A stretch of 64,000 nt of DNA from an uncultured Anaerotignum sp. (GTDB lineage: Bacteria > Bacillota > Clostridia > Lachnospirales > Anaerotignaceae): assembly GCA_910578425.1 (NCBI GenBank), contig CAJTQX010000003.1, positions 1 through 64,000 of the forward strand, in the 5' to 3' direction. The position numbers were made by a program, and so were the translations under genes. Positions 57,037 through 64,000 of this stretch are shown one piece after another. The notes beneath the pieces were generated by a model. That model saw nothing but the letters and a program-made list of their open reading frames with translations, had not been told where the DNA came from and did not search any database. Every line of letters begins with the position of its first letter. The first letter of the stretch is position 1.

Positions 57037-57915
57037 TTACGGTTTGCAGATGCCGCATGGCCCGTAACCGTCGGCAATCAGTTTTTCCCGCGTGCCGGAA
57101 TAATTCTGGCGGTTTTCTTTCTTCAGCTTTTCCACGCCGGAACAATCGGGCTTATGGAATTTTTTGGAACTGGTGTTCAGTACATATTCCATTGTTTTGC
57201 CGGCTTCGGGTTCTGTGCTTTCGGCGGCGCGGCTTTCGCCTGTGGCGTAATCAATCGCAACGCCCGGCTGGACGTTATAGCAGTAAACGCAGAAGCAGAT
57301 GCCCTCGCCGTCATCTTCTACGGACTGCGCTTCTATCAGCACGCCGTCTGCTACAAGGTTTTCCCCTGTGAAAACAGGCGTCACGCGATAGAGAACATGG
57401 TTTTCCGTTTCTTTTATGTAGTCGGCAGCCATGTTTTCAAATGGCAGCATACCGTCCACATTCAGGTAGCGTGTCCCTGTAATCAGGTTGCCTGCGTTCG
57501 CGTTTTCGCCTGTCAGCTGAAATCCGATGAGGTGGCAGCGGTTATAGAGGTATTTCCCTTCCACGAAATCATATTTCATGGTCTGCCAGCCGCTGGGCCT
57601 GACCTGCCCGATGGATTTGCGTTCTTCGGTCGGCATCAGGTCAACGCCGATGTTGGCAATGGCAACGCCGCAGCGGCCCAGAGAATCCAGCTCGCTGTAT
57701 GTTTCATAGGATTCTGTTACAAAATCCTCCTCGCTGAACAGAGGGATATTGCCGTTGATCTCGACAAACGGCGCGCCGTCATAATCCGGCAGGGCTTCCA
57801 GCGTGGCGGTCTGCGCGGGGGCGGGCTGTGAAACGCTGGCATTAGTACCGGAACATGCGCTGAACAGCAGAGTAAAAACGAGTATCAGCGGCAGAAATAT
57901 TTTTTGTTTTTTCAT
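57037..57915 (-). CDS. DNA/RNA non-specific endonuclease lipoprotein (EndA-like)
   Basis: A 292-residue exported nuclease: signal peptide with lipobox LLFSAC at Cys 21, then nuclease domain (YNRCHLIGFQLTGENANAGNLITGTRYLN; catalytic His in CHLIGF, with NxGNL metal-binding region). C-terminal 45 residues with CSGVEKL and CGICKP. It degrades DNA at the cell surface, possibly for uptake or nutrient recovery. The upstream 136-aa gene overlaps its start by four bases. Confidence 0.88.
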   Translation of the reverse strand: MKKQKIFLPLILVFTLLFSACSGTNASVSQPAPAQTATLEALPDYDGAPFVEINGNIPLFSEEDFVTESYETYSELDSLGRCGVAIANIGVDLMPTEERKSIGQVRPSGWQTMKYDFVEGKYLYNRCHLIGFQLTGENANAGNLITGTRYLNVDGMLPFENMAADYIKETENHVLYRVTPVFTGENLVADGVLIEAQSVEDDGEGICFCVYCYNVQPGVAIDYATGESRAAESTEPEAGKTMEYVLNTSSKKFHKPDCSGVEKLKKENRQNYSGTREKLIADGYGPCGICKP

Positions 57916-58322
57916 TTGACATAAACCTCCTCTGTAATTGTTTCATGGGAATGGCCTTTGAAGTCTTCTGTGGAAACGAGTTTCCAGCCATGTTCCGCGA
58001 GCGGTATGGAAAAATGCAGGCTGGCGGGATATCTGCGGTTCCAGCGGTAAAGTATGAGCTTTTCTGCGCGTTCCTCATACGGCGCGGGGTCTGTGGTTTC
58101 CGCAAAGCAGAAATCGTCTGCGCCCGCATGCTCCAGAAAGCATTCATCTATTGAAAAATCCGCGCTTTCTTCCGGAGAAAACTGCTTTGCGGAATAGGCG
58201 TTCAGCCAGAGCTTTCCGCCGGAAAGCCGCAGGAGCCGTTCCCGCAGAAGCCTGTCCTGGCTCTGCCTGCGGTTCGCAAATGCCATACCGTTGTCATCAT
58301 CTGTACACACAATCAAAATCAT
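57912..58322 (-). CDS. Conserved hypothetical protein (136 aa) cotranslated with the nuclease
   Basis: A soluble 136-residue protein: MILIVCTDDDNGMAFANRRQSQDRLLRERLL, a pattern found in clostridial proteins often mislabelled as ribonuclease Z, and KLWLNAYSAKQF. No known catalytic motif visible. Its four-base overlap with the nuclease lipoprotein indicates a linked role. The ATG follows GAGGTG; the GTG in that motif is an alternative start. Precise role unknown. Confidence 0.65.
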   Translation of the reverse strand: MILIVCTDDDNGMAFANRRQSQDRLLRERLLRLSGGKLWLNAYSAKQFSPEESADFSIDECFLEHAGADDFCFAETTDPAPYEERAEKLILYRWNRRYPASLHFSIPLAEHGWKLVSTEDFKGHSHETITEEVYVK

Positions 58323-58343
58323 TTGTCCGTTCACCTCTGTTTT

Positions 58344-58365
58344 ATGATATCATACAGTATATCAT
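58344..58365. promoter_or_regulatory. Palindromic sequence upstream of the nuclease operon
   Basis: ATGATAT-N8-ATATCAT, with the perfect palindrome ATGATATCAT inside it, 22 bases upstream of the 136-aa gene start. Could be promoter/operator. Confidence 0.4.
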
Positions 58366-58487
58366 GAATTTTGAAGGAGCCGCAAACAATATACCGAAAA
58401 TCAGAGCAAAAACCGGGAAAATTCTTGATTTTCCGGTTTCGGCACAGCCCTGGCGGATATATTTCCGTTCCTTCTGTCTTTGTTTTG

Positions 58488-58496
58488 TGGTATGAT
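58488..58496 (+). promoter_or_regulatory. Extended -10 promoter before hemW
   Basis: TGG TATGAT, weak -35 (TTCCTT). Confidence 0.4.
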
Positions 58497-58582
58497 GGGG
58501 AATAGAGAAATGAGGAAAGCAGACTGCCTGGCACCGCCTTTGCCCGCTGTTGCTGCGGCGAAGCGGTTGCATGGAAGGCGTT

Positions 58583-58606
58583 GCCTGAGCCTTTTTTGAC
58601 ACGCTG
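58583..58606 (-). repeat. 24-bp exact repeat, copy 2 (inverted)
   Basis: Exact reverse complement of 16187-16210, ending seven bases before the hemW start codon region. Confidence 0.8.
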
Positions 58607-58612
58607 GAAAGG

Positions 58613-59761
58613 ATGATGAATTTGCGGACTTCGGCTGGGCTTTATATACACATACCGTTTTGCAGACAGAAATGCCTGTACTGCGATTTCCCTTCGTTCG
58701 CAGGGCGTGAGGAATTACAGGAACGTTATACGGCATCGCTTCTGACGGAGATCAGGCGGCGTGCGCAGGCGTGTCAGGACAGGGTATTTCAGTCTGTATT
58801 TTTTGGCGGAGGAACGCCGACCGCACTCCCTCTGCCGCTTTTGGAACGGCTGGCGAGGGAGGTTTTTGCATTGTTCCAGATTGCGGAAGGGGCGGAGATC
58901 ACAACGGAGGCAAACCCAGGCACGCTGAGCCGCGAAACAGCGCGGGCATTGCGAGGCATGGGCTTTAACCGTCTGAGTATCGGTGTGCAGGCGTGGCAGA
59001 ACCATATTTTGAAACGGCTGGGGCGCATCCATACCATTGAGGAGTTTTTGGAGAATTACCGTATCGTGCGGGAGGAAGGTTTTCAGAACGTGAATGTTGA
59101 CCTGATGTTTGCCCTGCCCGGGCAGACGCTGGCAGAATGGCGGGAAACGCTGGAACAGGCGGCGGCATTGGAGCCGGAGCATATCTCGGCATACAGCCTG
59201 ATTTTGGAGGAAGGCACGCCCTTTTACCGGGAATGGGAGGAAGGAAGGCTGACGACTGTTTCAGAAGAGCTGGACAGGGAGATGTACCATTTTGCGGTGG
59301 ATTTTCTCAGGGAAAAAGGCTATGCGCAGTATGAGATTTCCAACTTTGCAAAATCCGGCAGACAGAGCCGCCATAACCGCATCTACTGGCAGGCGGAGGA
59401 ATATCTTGGGCTTGGGCTGGGCGCGCATTCCTTCTGGAACGGCGAACGTTTCCATAACCCTTATGGACTTGAGGAATATATACAGGCAGGGGGCATTCCG
59501 GAACGGCTGGAACAGGACAGGGAATTCATTTCGGAGCGGGACGCGCTTGCGGAATTTATGTTTCTTGGGCTGCGGCTGACGGAAGGCGTTGCCTTTGCCG
59601 CTTTCCGGGAGCGTTTCGGCAGGGAAATGAAGGAGGTCTATGGCAGCCAGATTGATAAGCTGACGCAGCAGGGGCTGCTTGCGGCGGATGGGGCAGGGAT
59701 ACGCCTGACGCGCCGCGGCGTGGACGTGAGCAATGTAGTGTTCGGGGAATTTCTTTTGTGA
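58613..59761 (+). CDS. hemW: Radical-SAM heme chaperone HemW
   Basis: A 382-residue HemW. C17, C21 and C24 of CRQKCLYCDF are the radical SAM cluster ligands, FFGGGTPTALPL follows, and NVDLMFALPGQTLAEW and the HemN_C domain (LDREMYHFAVDFLREKGYAQYEISNFAKSG) are family marks. It has the Cys spacing of HemW/HemN, and this domain size suits HemW (heme insertion), not coproporphyrinogen oxidase. Adjacent to hrcA in many Firmicutes. Start at ATG ATG after GAAAGG; the second ATG or the TTG at 58622 are alternatives. Confidence 0.92.
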   Translation: MMNLRTSAGLYIHIPFCRQKCLYCDFPSFAGREELQERYTASLLTEIRRRAQACQDRVFQSVFFGGGTPTALPLPLLERLAREVFALFQIAEGAEITTEANPGTLSRETARALRGMGFNRLSIGVQAWQNHILKRLGRIHTIEEFLENYRIVREEGFQNVNVDLMFALPGQTLAEWRETLEQAAALEPEHISAYSLILEEGTPFYREWEEGRLTTVSEELDREMYHFAVDFLREKGYAQYEISNFAKSGRQSRHNRIYWQAEEYLGLGLGAHSFWNGERFHNPYGLEEYIQAGGIPERLEQDREFISERDALAEFMFLGLRLTEGVAFAAFRERFGREMKEVYGSQIDKLTQQGLLAADGAGIRLTRRGVDVSNVVFGEFLL

Positions 59762-59774
59762 ATGGAGGGAAACG

Positions 59775-60032
59775 ATGGCAGGATTGATGGAAATGAGGAA
59801 TATAGGCAGGGAGATGGCAGGAAAGCTGGAATCCGTTGGAATTTGCTCCGCAGAAGAATTACAGGAAATTGGCGCGAAACAGGCGTTTTTTAAGCTGAAA
59901 GAGGTATATCCCAATGTCTGTCTGGTGCATTTATACGCATTGGAGGGCGCGGTGCAGGATACGGAATATAACCGTCTTTCGGAGGACACCAAAAAGGAAT
60001 TAAAGGCGTTCAGTGATTTTTTAAGGGGGTAA
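59775..60032 (+). CDS. TfoX C-terminal-domain protein
   Basis: An 85-residue protein: MRNIGREMAGKLESVGICSAEELQEIGAKQAFFKLKEVYPNVCLVHLYALEGAV, matching the TfoX/Sxy C-terminal helical domain alone, without the N-terminal half. Full TfoX regulates competence in Gram-negatives; this short form is common in Firmicutes and its role is unknown. GGAGGGAAACG precedes the ATG, 14 bases after hemW. Confidence 0.8.
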   Translation: MAGLMEMRNIGREMAGKLESVGICSAEELQEIGAKQAFFKLKEVYPNVCLVHLYALEGAVQDTEYNRLSEDTKKELKAFSDFLRG

Positions 60033-60038
60033 TATGCA

Positions 60039-60623
60039 ATGAAGGATTTGGAGGAAATCAAAAGGGATATTTGGAGTACGGAGGATGTAGAAGAAAGAAA
60101 GGAAAAAATTGTACAGTATCTTTTGGAATCCCTGAAGGAGCCGCGCGATACTGAGGAGGAGGATTCCGGCACTGCGGAGAATTGGGAGCCGGATGGGCAG
60201 GAGGAACGAACCGAAAGCGAGGAAGGAAAAAAGATACTGGAATTTTTGCAGGATAAAGTTACGGACGGCATGAAGCTGCCGGAGCTGGTTGACGTGTTTG
60301 AGAAGATGAGCAAAATCTCCGTTGGCGACTGGGAGGATTGGGAAGATATGACGTTGTTTGAAGCAGGTACATATTCCTTTACAGGCAGGCCGATGTTTAC
60401 GGTTTCGCTTGTGCGGCAGTTCCCGAATGATGAGGACGAGTTTTACCAGCTGCATTTGGATGCCTTGTTTTTGCCGGAGGAAAAGACGAAAGGAATCACT
60501 TTTTCGGAATGGAGCGACTGGGTGGAAGGGGACTTTTTTGCGTTTGTGCGGGAAACGGAAATTTACCGCATGATGAAAGACGAGATGCCCGCCGAGGTCA
60601 GTATTGATCTGGACGAAACATGA
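60039..60623 (+). CDS. Conserved acidic hypothetical protein (194 aa)
   Basis: A 194-residue soluble, strongly acidic protein. An N-terminal helix (MKDLEEIKRDIWSTEDVEERKEKIVQYLLESL) is followed by a Glu-rich stretch and a globular domain (WEDMTLFEAGTYSFTGRPMFTVSLVRQFPNDEDEFYQLHLDALF). No motif recognised. Starts six bases after the TfoX-like gene. Precedes the heat-shock promoter but is not part of the heat-shock operon. Confidence 0.65.
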   Translation: MKDLEEIKRDIWSTEDVEERKEKIVQYLLESLKEPRDTEEEDSGTAENWEPDGQEERTESEEGKKILEFLQDKVTDGMKLPELVDVFEKMSKISVGDWEDWEDMTLFEAGTYSFTGRPMFTVSLVRQFPNDEDEFYQLHLDALFLPEEKTKGITFSEWSDWVEGDFFAFVRETEIYRMMKDEMPAEVSIDLDET

Positions 60624-60682
60624 TTTCCGGCAGGGGAGAGGCAGTTTTTCGTTTCTTTGCAGGAAAAGAGAAATTTTTGAAA

Positions 60683-60715
60683 ATAGCACTTGACATTGGC
60701 AGATTCAAGTGCTAT
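60683..60715 (+). promoter_or_regulatory. Second CIRCE-like inverted repeat covering the hrcA promoter
   Basis: ATAGCACTTGA-N11-TCAAGTGCTAT: perfect 11-bp arms. They share the GCACT/AGTGC core of CIRCE but with different spacing. The -35 lies in the left arm and the -10 starts in the right arm. Confidence 0.6.
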
Positions 60716-60718
60716 CTT
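60690..60718 (+). promoter_or_regulatory. Promoter of the hrcA-grpE-dnaK operon
   Basis: TTGACA, 17 bp, TATCTT. Embedded in the inverted repeat at 60683-60715; the transcription start lies just before or in CIRCE. Confidence 0.85.
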
Positions 60719-60730
60719 TATGTATAGAAA

Positions 60731-60757
60731 TTAGCACTCGATAGCGGTGAGTGCTAA
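60731..60757 (+). promoter_or_regulatory. CIRCE operator
   Basis: TTAGCACTC-N9-GAGTGCTAA, a perfect consensus CIRCE. HrcA binds it to repress the operon. Confidence 0.97.
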
Positions 60758-60780
60758 TAAACCGGAAAGGAGGCGGCAGA

Positions 60781-61827
60781 GTGGCTCTGAATGACAGAAA
60801 AATACAGATATTGCAGGCGATTATCAATAATTATATTGAAACAGCGGAGCCTGTCGGTTCCAGAACGATTGCGAAAAAATATAATCTCGGAATCAGCTCC
60901 GCAACCATACGGAACGAAATGAGCGATTTGGAGGAAATGGGCTTTATATTGCAGCCGCATGCTTCTTCCGGGCGCATTCCATCGGATATGGGCTACCGGC
61001 TGTATGTCGACCACCTGATGCAGAAAAAGGAGCTGGGCGAGGAAGAACAGAGATACCTGCAAAGCATCATTTCCCGCGATATCAGCCAGATTGACTTTCT
61101 GATGGAGGAAACCGCAAAGGCACTTTCCATACTGACGAATTATACGACGATTATCTCCGAACCGAAGGGACAGCGGACAAGAATCAAGCAGATACGGCTG
61201 CTCCCGCTGGACAGCGCGTCCGTATTGCTCGTGATTGCTACGGAAGGAAATTTCATTAAGAATCATGTGATAAAAATGGGCTGCGTGCCTTCGGAGGAAA
61301 AGATTTTCGGCATCGGCATCTGCCTGAACCGGCTCTTGCAGGGCTGCGCCCTGCGGGAAATTGATACGCCGCTGGTTGCCAGAATGCAGGAAGAGCTTTG
61401 GGAATACCGCGAACTGCTGCCGCCGATTTTGAAAGCGATTGAAACAACGATGCGTTCTGCTGAAAAGGTGCAGTTGCATATGAGCGGGACGAAAAACATC
61501 CTTGCGTTTCCGGAATTTGCGGATATACAAAAGGCGAAATCGCTGTTTCAGGCGTTGGAAGAGAAGGACGTGCTGGTGACGCTTCTGGAGGAAAGCAAGA
61601 ACAACGATTTACAGGTTTTGATTGGCAGCGAGAATACGGTGCAGAGCATGCAGGATTGCAGCGTGATTACGGCGACTTATAAAATGGGGGACAATACGCG
61701 GGGAACAATCGGCATTGTCGGCCCGACAAGAATGGATTATTCGCAGGTCATTTCCGTATTGAACGGAATGGTGCAGAATATAGAAAAAGTGTTGAAAAAT
61801 CTATCCGATGGGGATAAGAATACCTAG
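60781..61827 (+). CDS. hrcA: Heat-inducible transcription repressor HrcA
   Basis: A 348-residue HrcA with N-terminal winged helix (MALNDRKIQILQAIINNYIETAEPVGSRTIAKKYNLGISSATIRNEMSDLEEMGFI) and a C-terminal HrcA domain. It binds CIRCE together with GroEL-type feedback. Start is GTG seven bases after AAAGGAGG; the ATG 30 bases upstream overlaps CIRCE and is rejected. Confidence 0.96.
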   Translation: MALNDRKIQILQAIINNYIETAEPVGSRTIAKKYNLGISSATIRNEMSDLEEMGFILQPHASSGRIPSDMGYRLYVDHLMQKKELGEEEQRYLQSIISRDISQIDFLMEETAKALSILTNYTTIISEPKGQRTRIKQIRLLPLDSASVLLVIATEGNFIKNHVIKMGCVPSEEKIFGIGICLNRLLQGCALREIDTPLVARMQEELWEYRELLPPILKAIETTMRSAEKVQLHMSGTKNILAFPEFADIQKAKSLFQALEEKDVLVTLLEESKNNDLQVLIGSENTVQSMQDCSVITATYKMGDNTRGTIGIVGPTRMDYSQVISVLNGMVQNIEKVLKNLSDGDKNT

Positions 61828-61838
61828 GAGGGAAAAGC

Positions 61839-62408
61839 GTGGAGGAAATGAGGAAGGACGAAACAATAGAGGAACAGGACGCGCATCCGGAGCAGGAGGA
61901 AACAGCCGCAGAGGTTTTGGAAGGGGCGGAGGTTTTGGAGCCCGCAGAGGAGGAAGCGGACAAAATCGCCGCGCTGGAACAGCAGGCGGCGGACAATCTG
62001 GATAAATACCAGCGGTGTCTGGCGGAGTTTGATAATTTCCGCAAGCGCACCGCGAAGGAAAAAGCCGCGATGTATGACGATGGCGTGCGGGATACTGTGG
62101 AGAAGCTGCTCGGCGTTGTGGATAACCTGGAGAGGGCGGTCATGGCGCAGGAAGGAAAGGCGGACGAGGACGACGCATTCTTCAAGGGCGTGGCAATGAC
62201 GCTGAAACAGTTCCAGGAGGTGCTGCACGGCATGGGCGTGGAGGAGATAAAGGCGTTGGGCGAGAAATTCGACCCGAACCTGCACGCGGCTGTCGCGCAC
62301 GAGGATGATGAGAATTACGGGGAAAACGAAATCATTCTGGAAATGCTCAAGGGTTATCTGTACAAGGAGCGGGTCATCCGCCACAGCATGGTAAAGGTGG
62401 CGAATTAA
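61839..62408 (+). CDS. grpE: Nucleotide exchange factor GrpE
   Basis: A 189-residue GrpE: acidic N-terminal tail (KDETIEEQDAHPEQEE), long helix (LEQQAADNLDKYQRCLAEFDNFRKRTAKEK), and beta domain (FDPNLHAAVAHEDDENYGENEIILEMLKGYLYKERVIRHSMVKVAN). Start at GTG after AGGAGGG. It stimulates ADP release from DnaK. Confidence 0.95.
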   Translation: MEEMRKDETIEEQDAHPEQEETAAEVLEGAEVLEPAEEEADKIAALEQQAADNLDKYQRCLAEFDNFRKRTAKEKAAMYDDGVRDTVEKLLGVVDNLERAVMAQEGKADEDDAFFKGVAMTLKQFQEVLHGMGVEEIKALGEKFDPNLHAAVAHEDDENYGENEIILEMLKGYLYKERVIRHSMVKVAN

Positions 62409-62412
62409 GGAA

Positions 62413-62555
62413 AGACCTTGGGGGCACCGCCCCCAATACCCCCGCAAGGGGTATCTTCTCCGCTCCGCTCCGGTCGGCGCAAAACGAGCGTCCCCCGAAC
62501 GCTCTGCGCCCCTTGACCCGTTTTCCGTCACACTGCGTGTGACGGGGAGGATAGA
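62413..62555 (-). repeat. Three-hairpin dispersed repeat, copy 8 (reverse, enlarged)
   Basis: GGGGGCACCGCCCCC, a longer middle with GACGCTCG/ CGAACGCTC-like segments, and CCGTCACACTGCGTGTGACGG. Forms an inverted pair with copy 9. Confidence 0.6.
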
Positions 62556-62606
62556 ATTGGAAACTGGCGAACGCTGGGAATATAAAACAAGAAAAGGTTT
62601 TTTCAG

Positions 62607-62682
62607 GGAAAACGAAGTTTTCCGGCAAAAGTTTTTGCTCCGCTTTTTTCAAAAAGCGGGTGGGGTTTGGGGCAAAGCCCCA
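62607..62682 (+). repeat. Three-hairpin dispersed repeat, copy 9 (forward), upstream of dnaK
   Basis: GGAAAACGAAGTTTTCC, CGCTTTTTTCAAAAAGCG, TGGGGCAAAGCCCCA. It ends 45 bases before the dnaK ATG, in the intergenic part of the heat-shock operon. Confidence 0.7.
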
Positions 62683-62727
62683 AAAAGAAAAAAGAAAAAC
62701 ACTATCTGATTTTAGGAGGAATAGATT

Positions 62728-64000
62728 ATGGGAAAAATTATCGGTATTGACCTTGGTACAACAAACTCCTGCGTAGCAGTTATGGAAGGCGGCCAGCCTG
62801 TTGTTATCGTAAACAGCGACGGCGCGAGAACAACTCCGTCCGTTGTCGGCTTTGCGAAAAACGGCGAACGCCTGATTGGTGAAACGGCGAAGCGTCAGGC
62901 AATCACAAACCCTGACAACACCATCAGCTCTATCAAGCGTCACATGGGCGAAAGCTATAAAGTAGACATCGAAGGCAAGCAGTATTCCCCGCAGGAAATT
63001 TCCGCAATGGTATTACAGAAGCTGAAAGCAGACGCGGAGAGCTATCTGGGCGAAGCTGTGACAGAGGCTGTTATTACGGTTCCTGCTTACTTCAACGATG
63101 CGCAGAGGCAGGCGACAAAGGACGCTGGCCGTATCGCGGGGCTTGACGTAAAGCGTATTATCAACGAGCCGACCTCCGCCGCTCTGGCTTACGGTCTGGA
63201 TAACGAGAAGGAACAGAAGATCATGGTCTATGACTTGGGCGGCGGCACGTTCGATGTTTCTATCATCGAAATCGGCGACGGCGTTATCGAAGTTCTGGCG
63301 ACAAACGGCAATACACACCTTGGCGGTGATGACTTCGATCAGAGAGTGATTGATTTCCTTGCGGCAGAGTTCAAAAAAGCTGAAAACATGGACCTGACAA
63401 AGGATAAGATGGCGATGCAGAGGCTGAAAGAGGCCGCTGAGAAGGCGAAAAAGGAGCTTTCTACCGTTACGACAACGAATATCAACCTGCCGTTTATTAC
63501 AATGAACCAGGATGGCCCGAAACATCTGGACGTTACATTGAGCAGAGCGAAATTTGACGAGCTGACAGCAGACTTGGTGGACGGCACAATGGGCCCTGTA
63601 CGTCAGGCTCTGTCTGACGCCGGTCTTTCCGCTGGCGATATTGACAAGGTGCTGCTGGTGGGCGGCTCCACAAGAATCCCCGCCGTACAGGACGCGGTAA
63701 AGAAATACACAGGCAAAGACCCGTTCAAGGGCATCAACCCTGATGAATGCGTAGCAGTGGGCGCGGCAATTCAGGGCGGCAAGCTGGCGGGCGACGCTGG
63801 CGCGGGCAGCGTGCTTCTGCTGGACGTAACGCCGCTTTCCCTCGGCATTGAAACACTGGGCGGCGTAGCAACAAAGCTGATTGACAGAAATACAACAATC
63901 CCGACAAATAAAAAGCAGGTATTCTCTACGGCGGAGGATAACCAGACGGCGGTTGACATCCATGTCGTACAGGGCGAACGTCCTCTGGCGCGTGACAACA
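62728..64000 (+). CDS. dnaK: Chaperone DnaK (partial, cut by window end)
   Basis: The first 424 codons of DnaK: ATPase domain with IGIDLGTTNSCVAVMEGGQP, YFNDAQRQATKDAGRIAG, NEPTSAALAYGL, DLGGGTFDVSIIEIGDG and VLLVGGSTRIPAV, then into the substrate domain (LLDVTPLSLGIETLGG). AGGAGGA lies before the ATG. Separated from grpE by 319 bases holding two repeat copies, an unusual length. Confidence 0.98.
   Translation, partial: MGKIIGIDLGTTNSCVAVMEGGQPVVIVNSDGARTTPSVVGFAKNGERLIGETAKRQAITNPDNTISSIKRHMGESYKVDIEGKQYSPQEISAMVLQKLKADAESYLGEAVTEAVITVPAYFNDAQRQATKDAGRIAGLDVKRIINEPTSAALAYGLDNEKEQKIMVYDLGGGTFDVSIIEIGDGVIEVLATNGNTHLGGDDFDQRVIDFLAAEFKKAENMDLTKDKMAMQRLKEAAEKAKKELSTVTTTNINLPFITMNQDGPKHLDVTLSRAKFDELTADLVDGTMGPVRQALSDAGLSAGDIDKVLLVGGSTRIPAVQDAVKKYTGKDPFKGINPDECVAVGAAIQGGKLAGDAGAGSVLLLDVTPLSLGIETLGGVATKLIDRNTTIPTNKKQVFSTAEDNQTAVDIHVVQGERPLARDN

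Overview
The window looks like a chromosome segment of an anaerobic, Gram-positive, low-to-moderate GC clostridial bacterium, probably Lachnospirales. The evidence is the SCIFF peptide with its radical-SAM maturase, the cdaR-ftsE-ftsX-ctpA order, rsmD-coaD followed by a YlbJ-type membrane protein, a CBS/DRTGG-type pyrophosphatase, and hrcA-grpE-dnaK behind a perfect CIRCE. The species cannot be named from the sequence.

Layout. 1-2890 is the end of an integrative element: a partial replication-initiator gene on the minus strand, a small ICE-type protein, an excisionase, and an integrase broken by a stop, a frameshift and loss of its catalytic end. It lies beside tRNA-Ala and tRNA-Val. 3.4-6.2 kb is a redox cluster holding an SLH-flavodoxin-cyclophilin-like fusion, a CMD-cupin fusion and a second flavodoxin. 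6.4-13.1 kb carries cinA, an EamA transporter, recA, SCIFF/scfB and an Orn/Lys/Arg decarboxylase-family gene. 13.4-24.7 kb is cell-envelope biosynthesis: a phosphodiester glycosidase protein, a MurJ/O-antigen-ligase fusion, GT4, two DUF4330-like proteins, a GT4-CsaB fusion and TagA. TagA and CsaB activities are those expected for a pyruvylated secondary cell-wall polymer, which is what SLH domains bind, so this region and the SLH protein at 3.5 kb may work together. 25-31.6 kb has yitT, a CdaR-type regulator, ftsEX, ctpA and an alpha/beta hydrolase. 31.7-41.8 kb is mostly minus strand: truA, pyrophosphatase, a ribokinase/split-DMT/flavin-reductase/LDH-like group with an alcohol dehydrogenase remnant, and a lipoprotein. 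42-53.8 kb holds an FAD dehydrogenase, rsmD-coaD, ylbJ, a VanW-family protein, a HypE-like protein, MoxR-DUF58 and a diguanylate cyclase. 53.8-58.3 kb is a sigma/anti-sigma operon and a nuclease lipoprotein operon. 58.6 kb to the end carries hemW, a TfoX C-terminal-type protein, a conserved hypothetical gene and the heat-shock operon, cut inside dnaK.

The most unusual features are (i) the domain fusions in envelope genes, (ii) a dispersed three-hairpin repeat of about 70-140 bp (usually 80-100), in both orientations, in intergenic regions before recA, ftsE and dnaK and after other genes, (iii) two copies of a MITE-like element with 11-bp terminal inverted repeats, (iv) nested inverted repeats at 306-421 and 29374-29577, and (v) an apparent transcription terminator between promoter and ribosome-binding site of the sigma-factor gene. 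No CRISPR array, complete insertion sequence or rRNA was seen.
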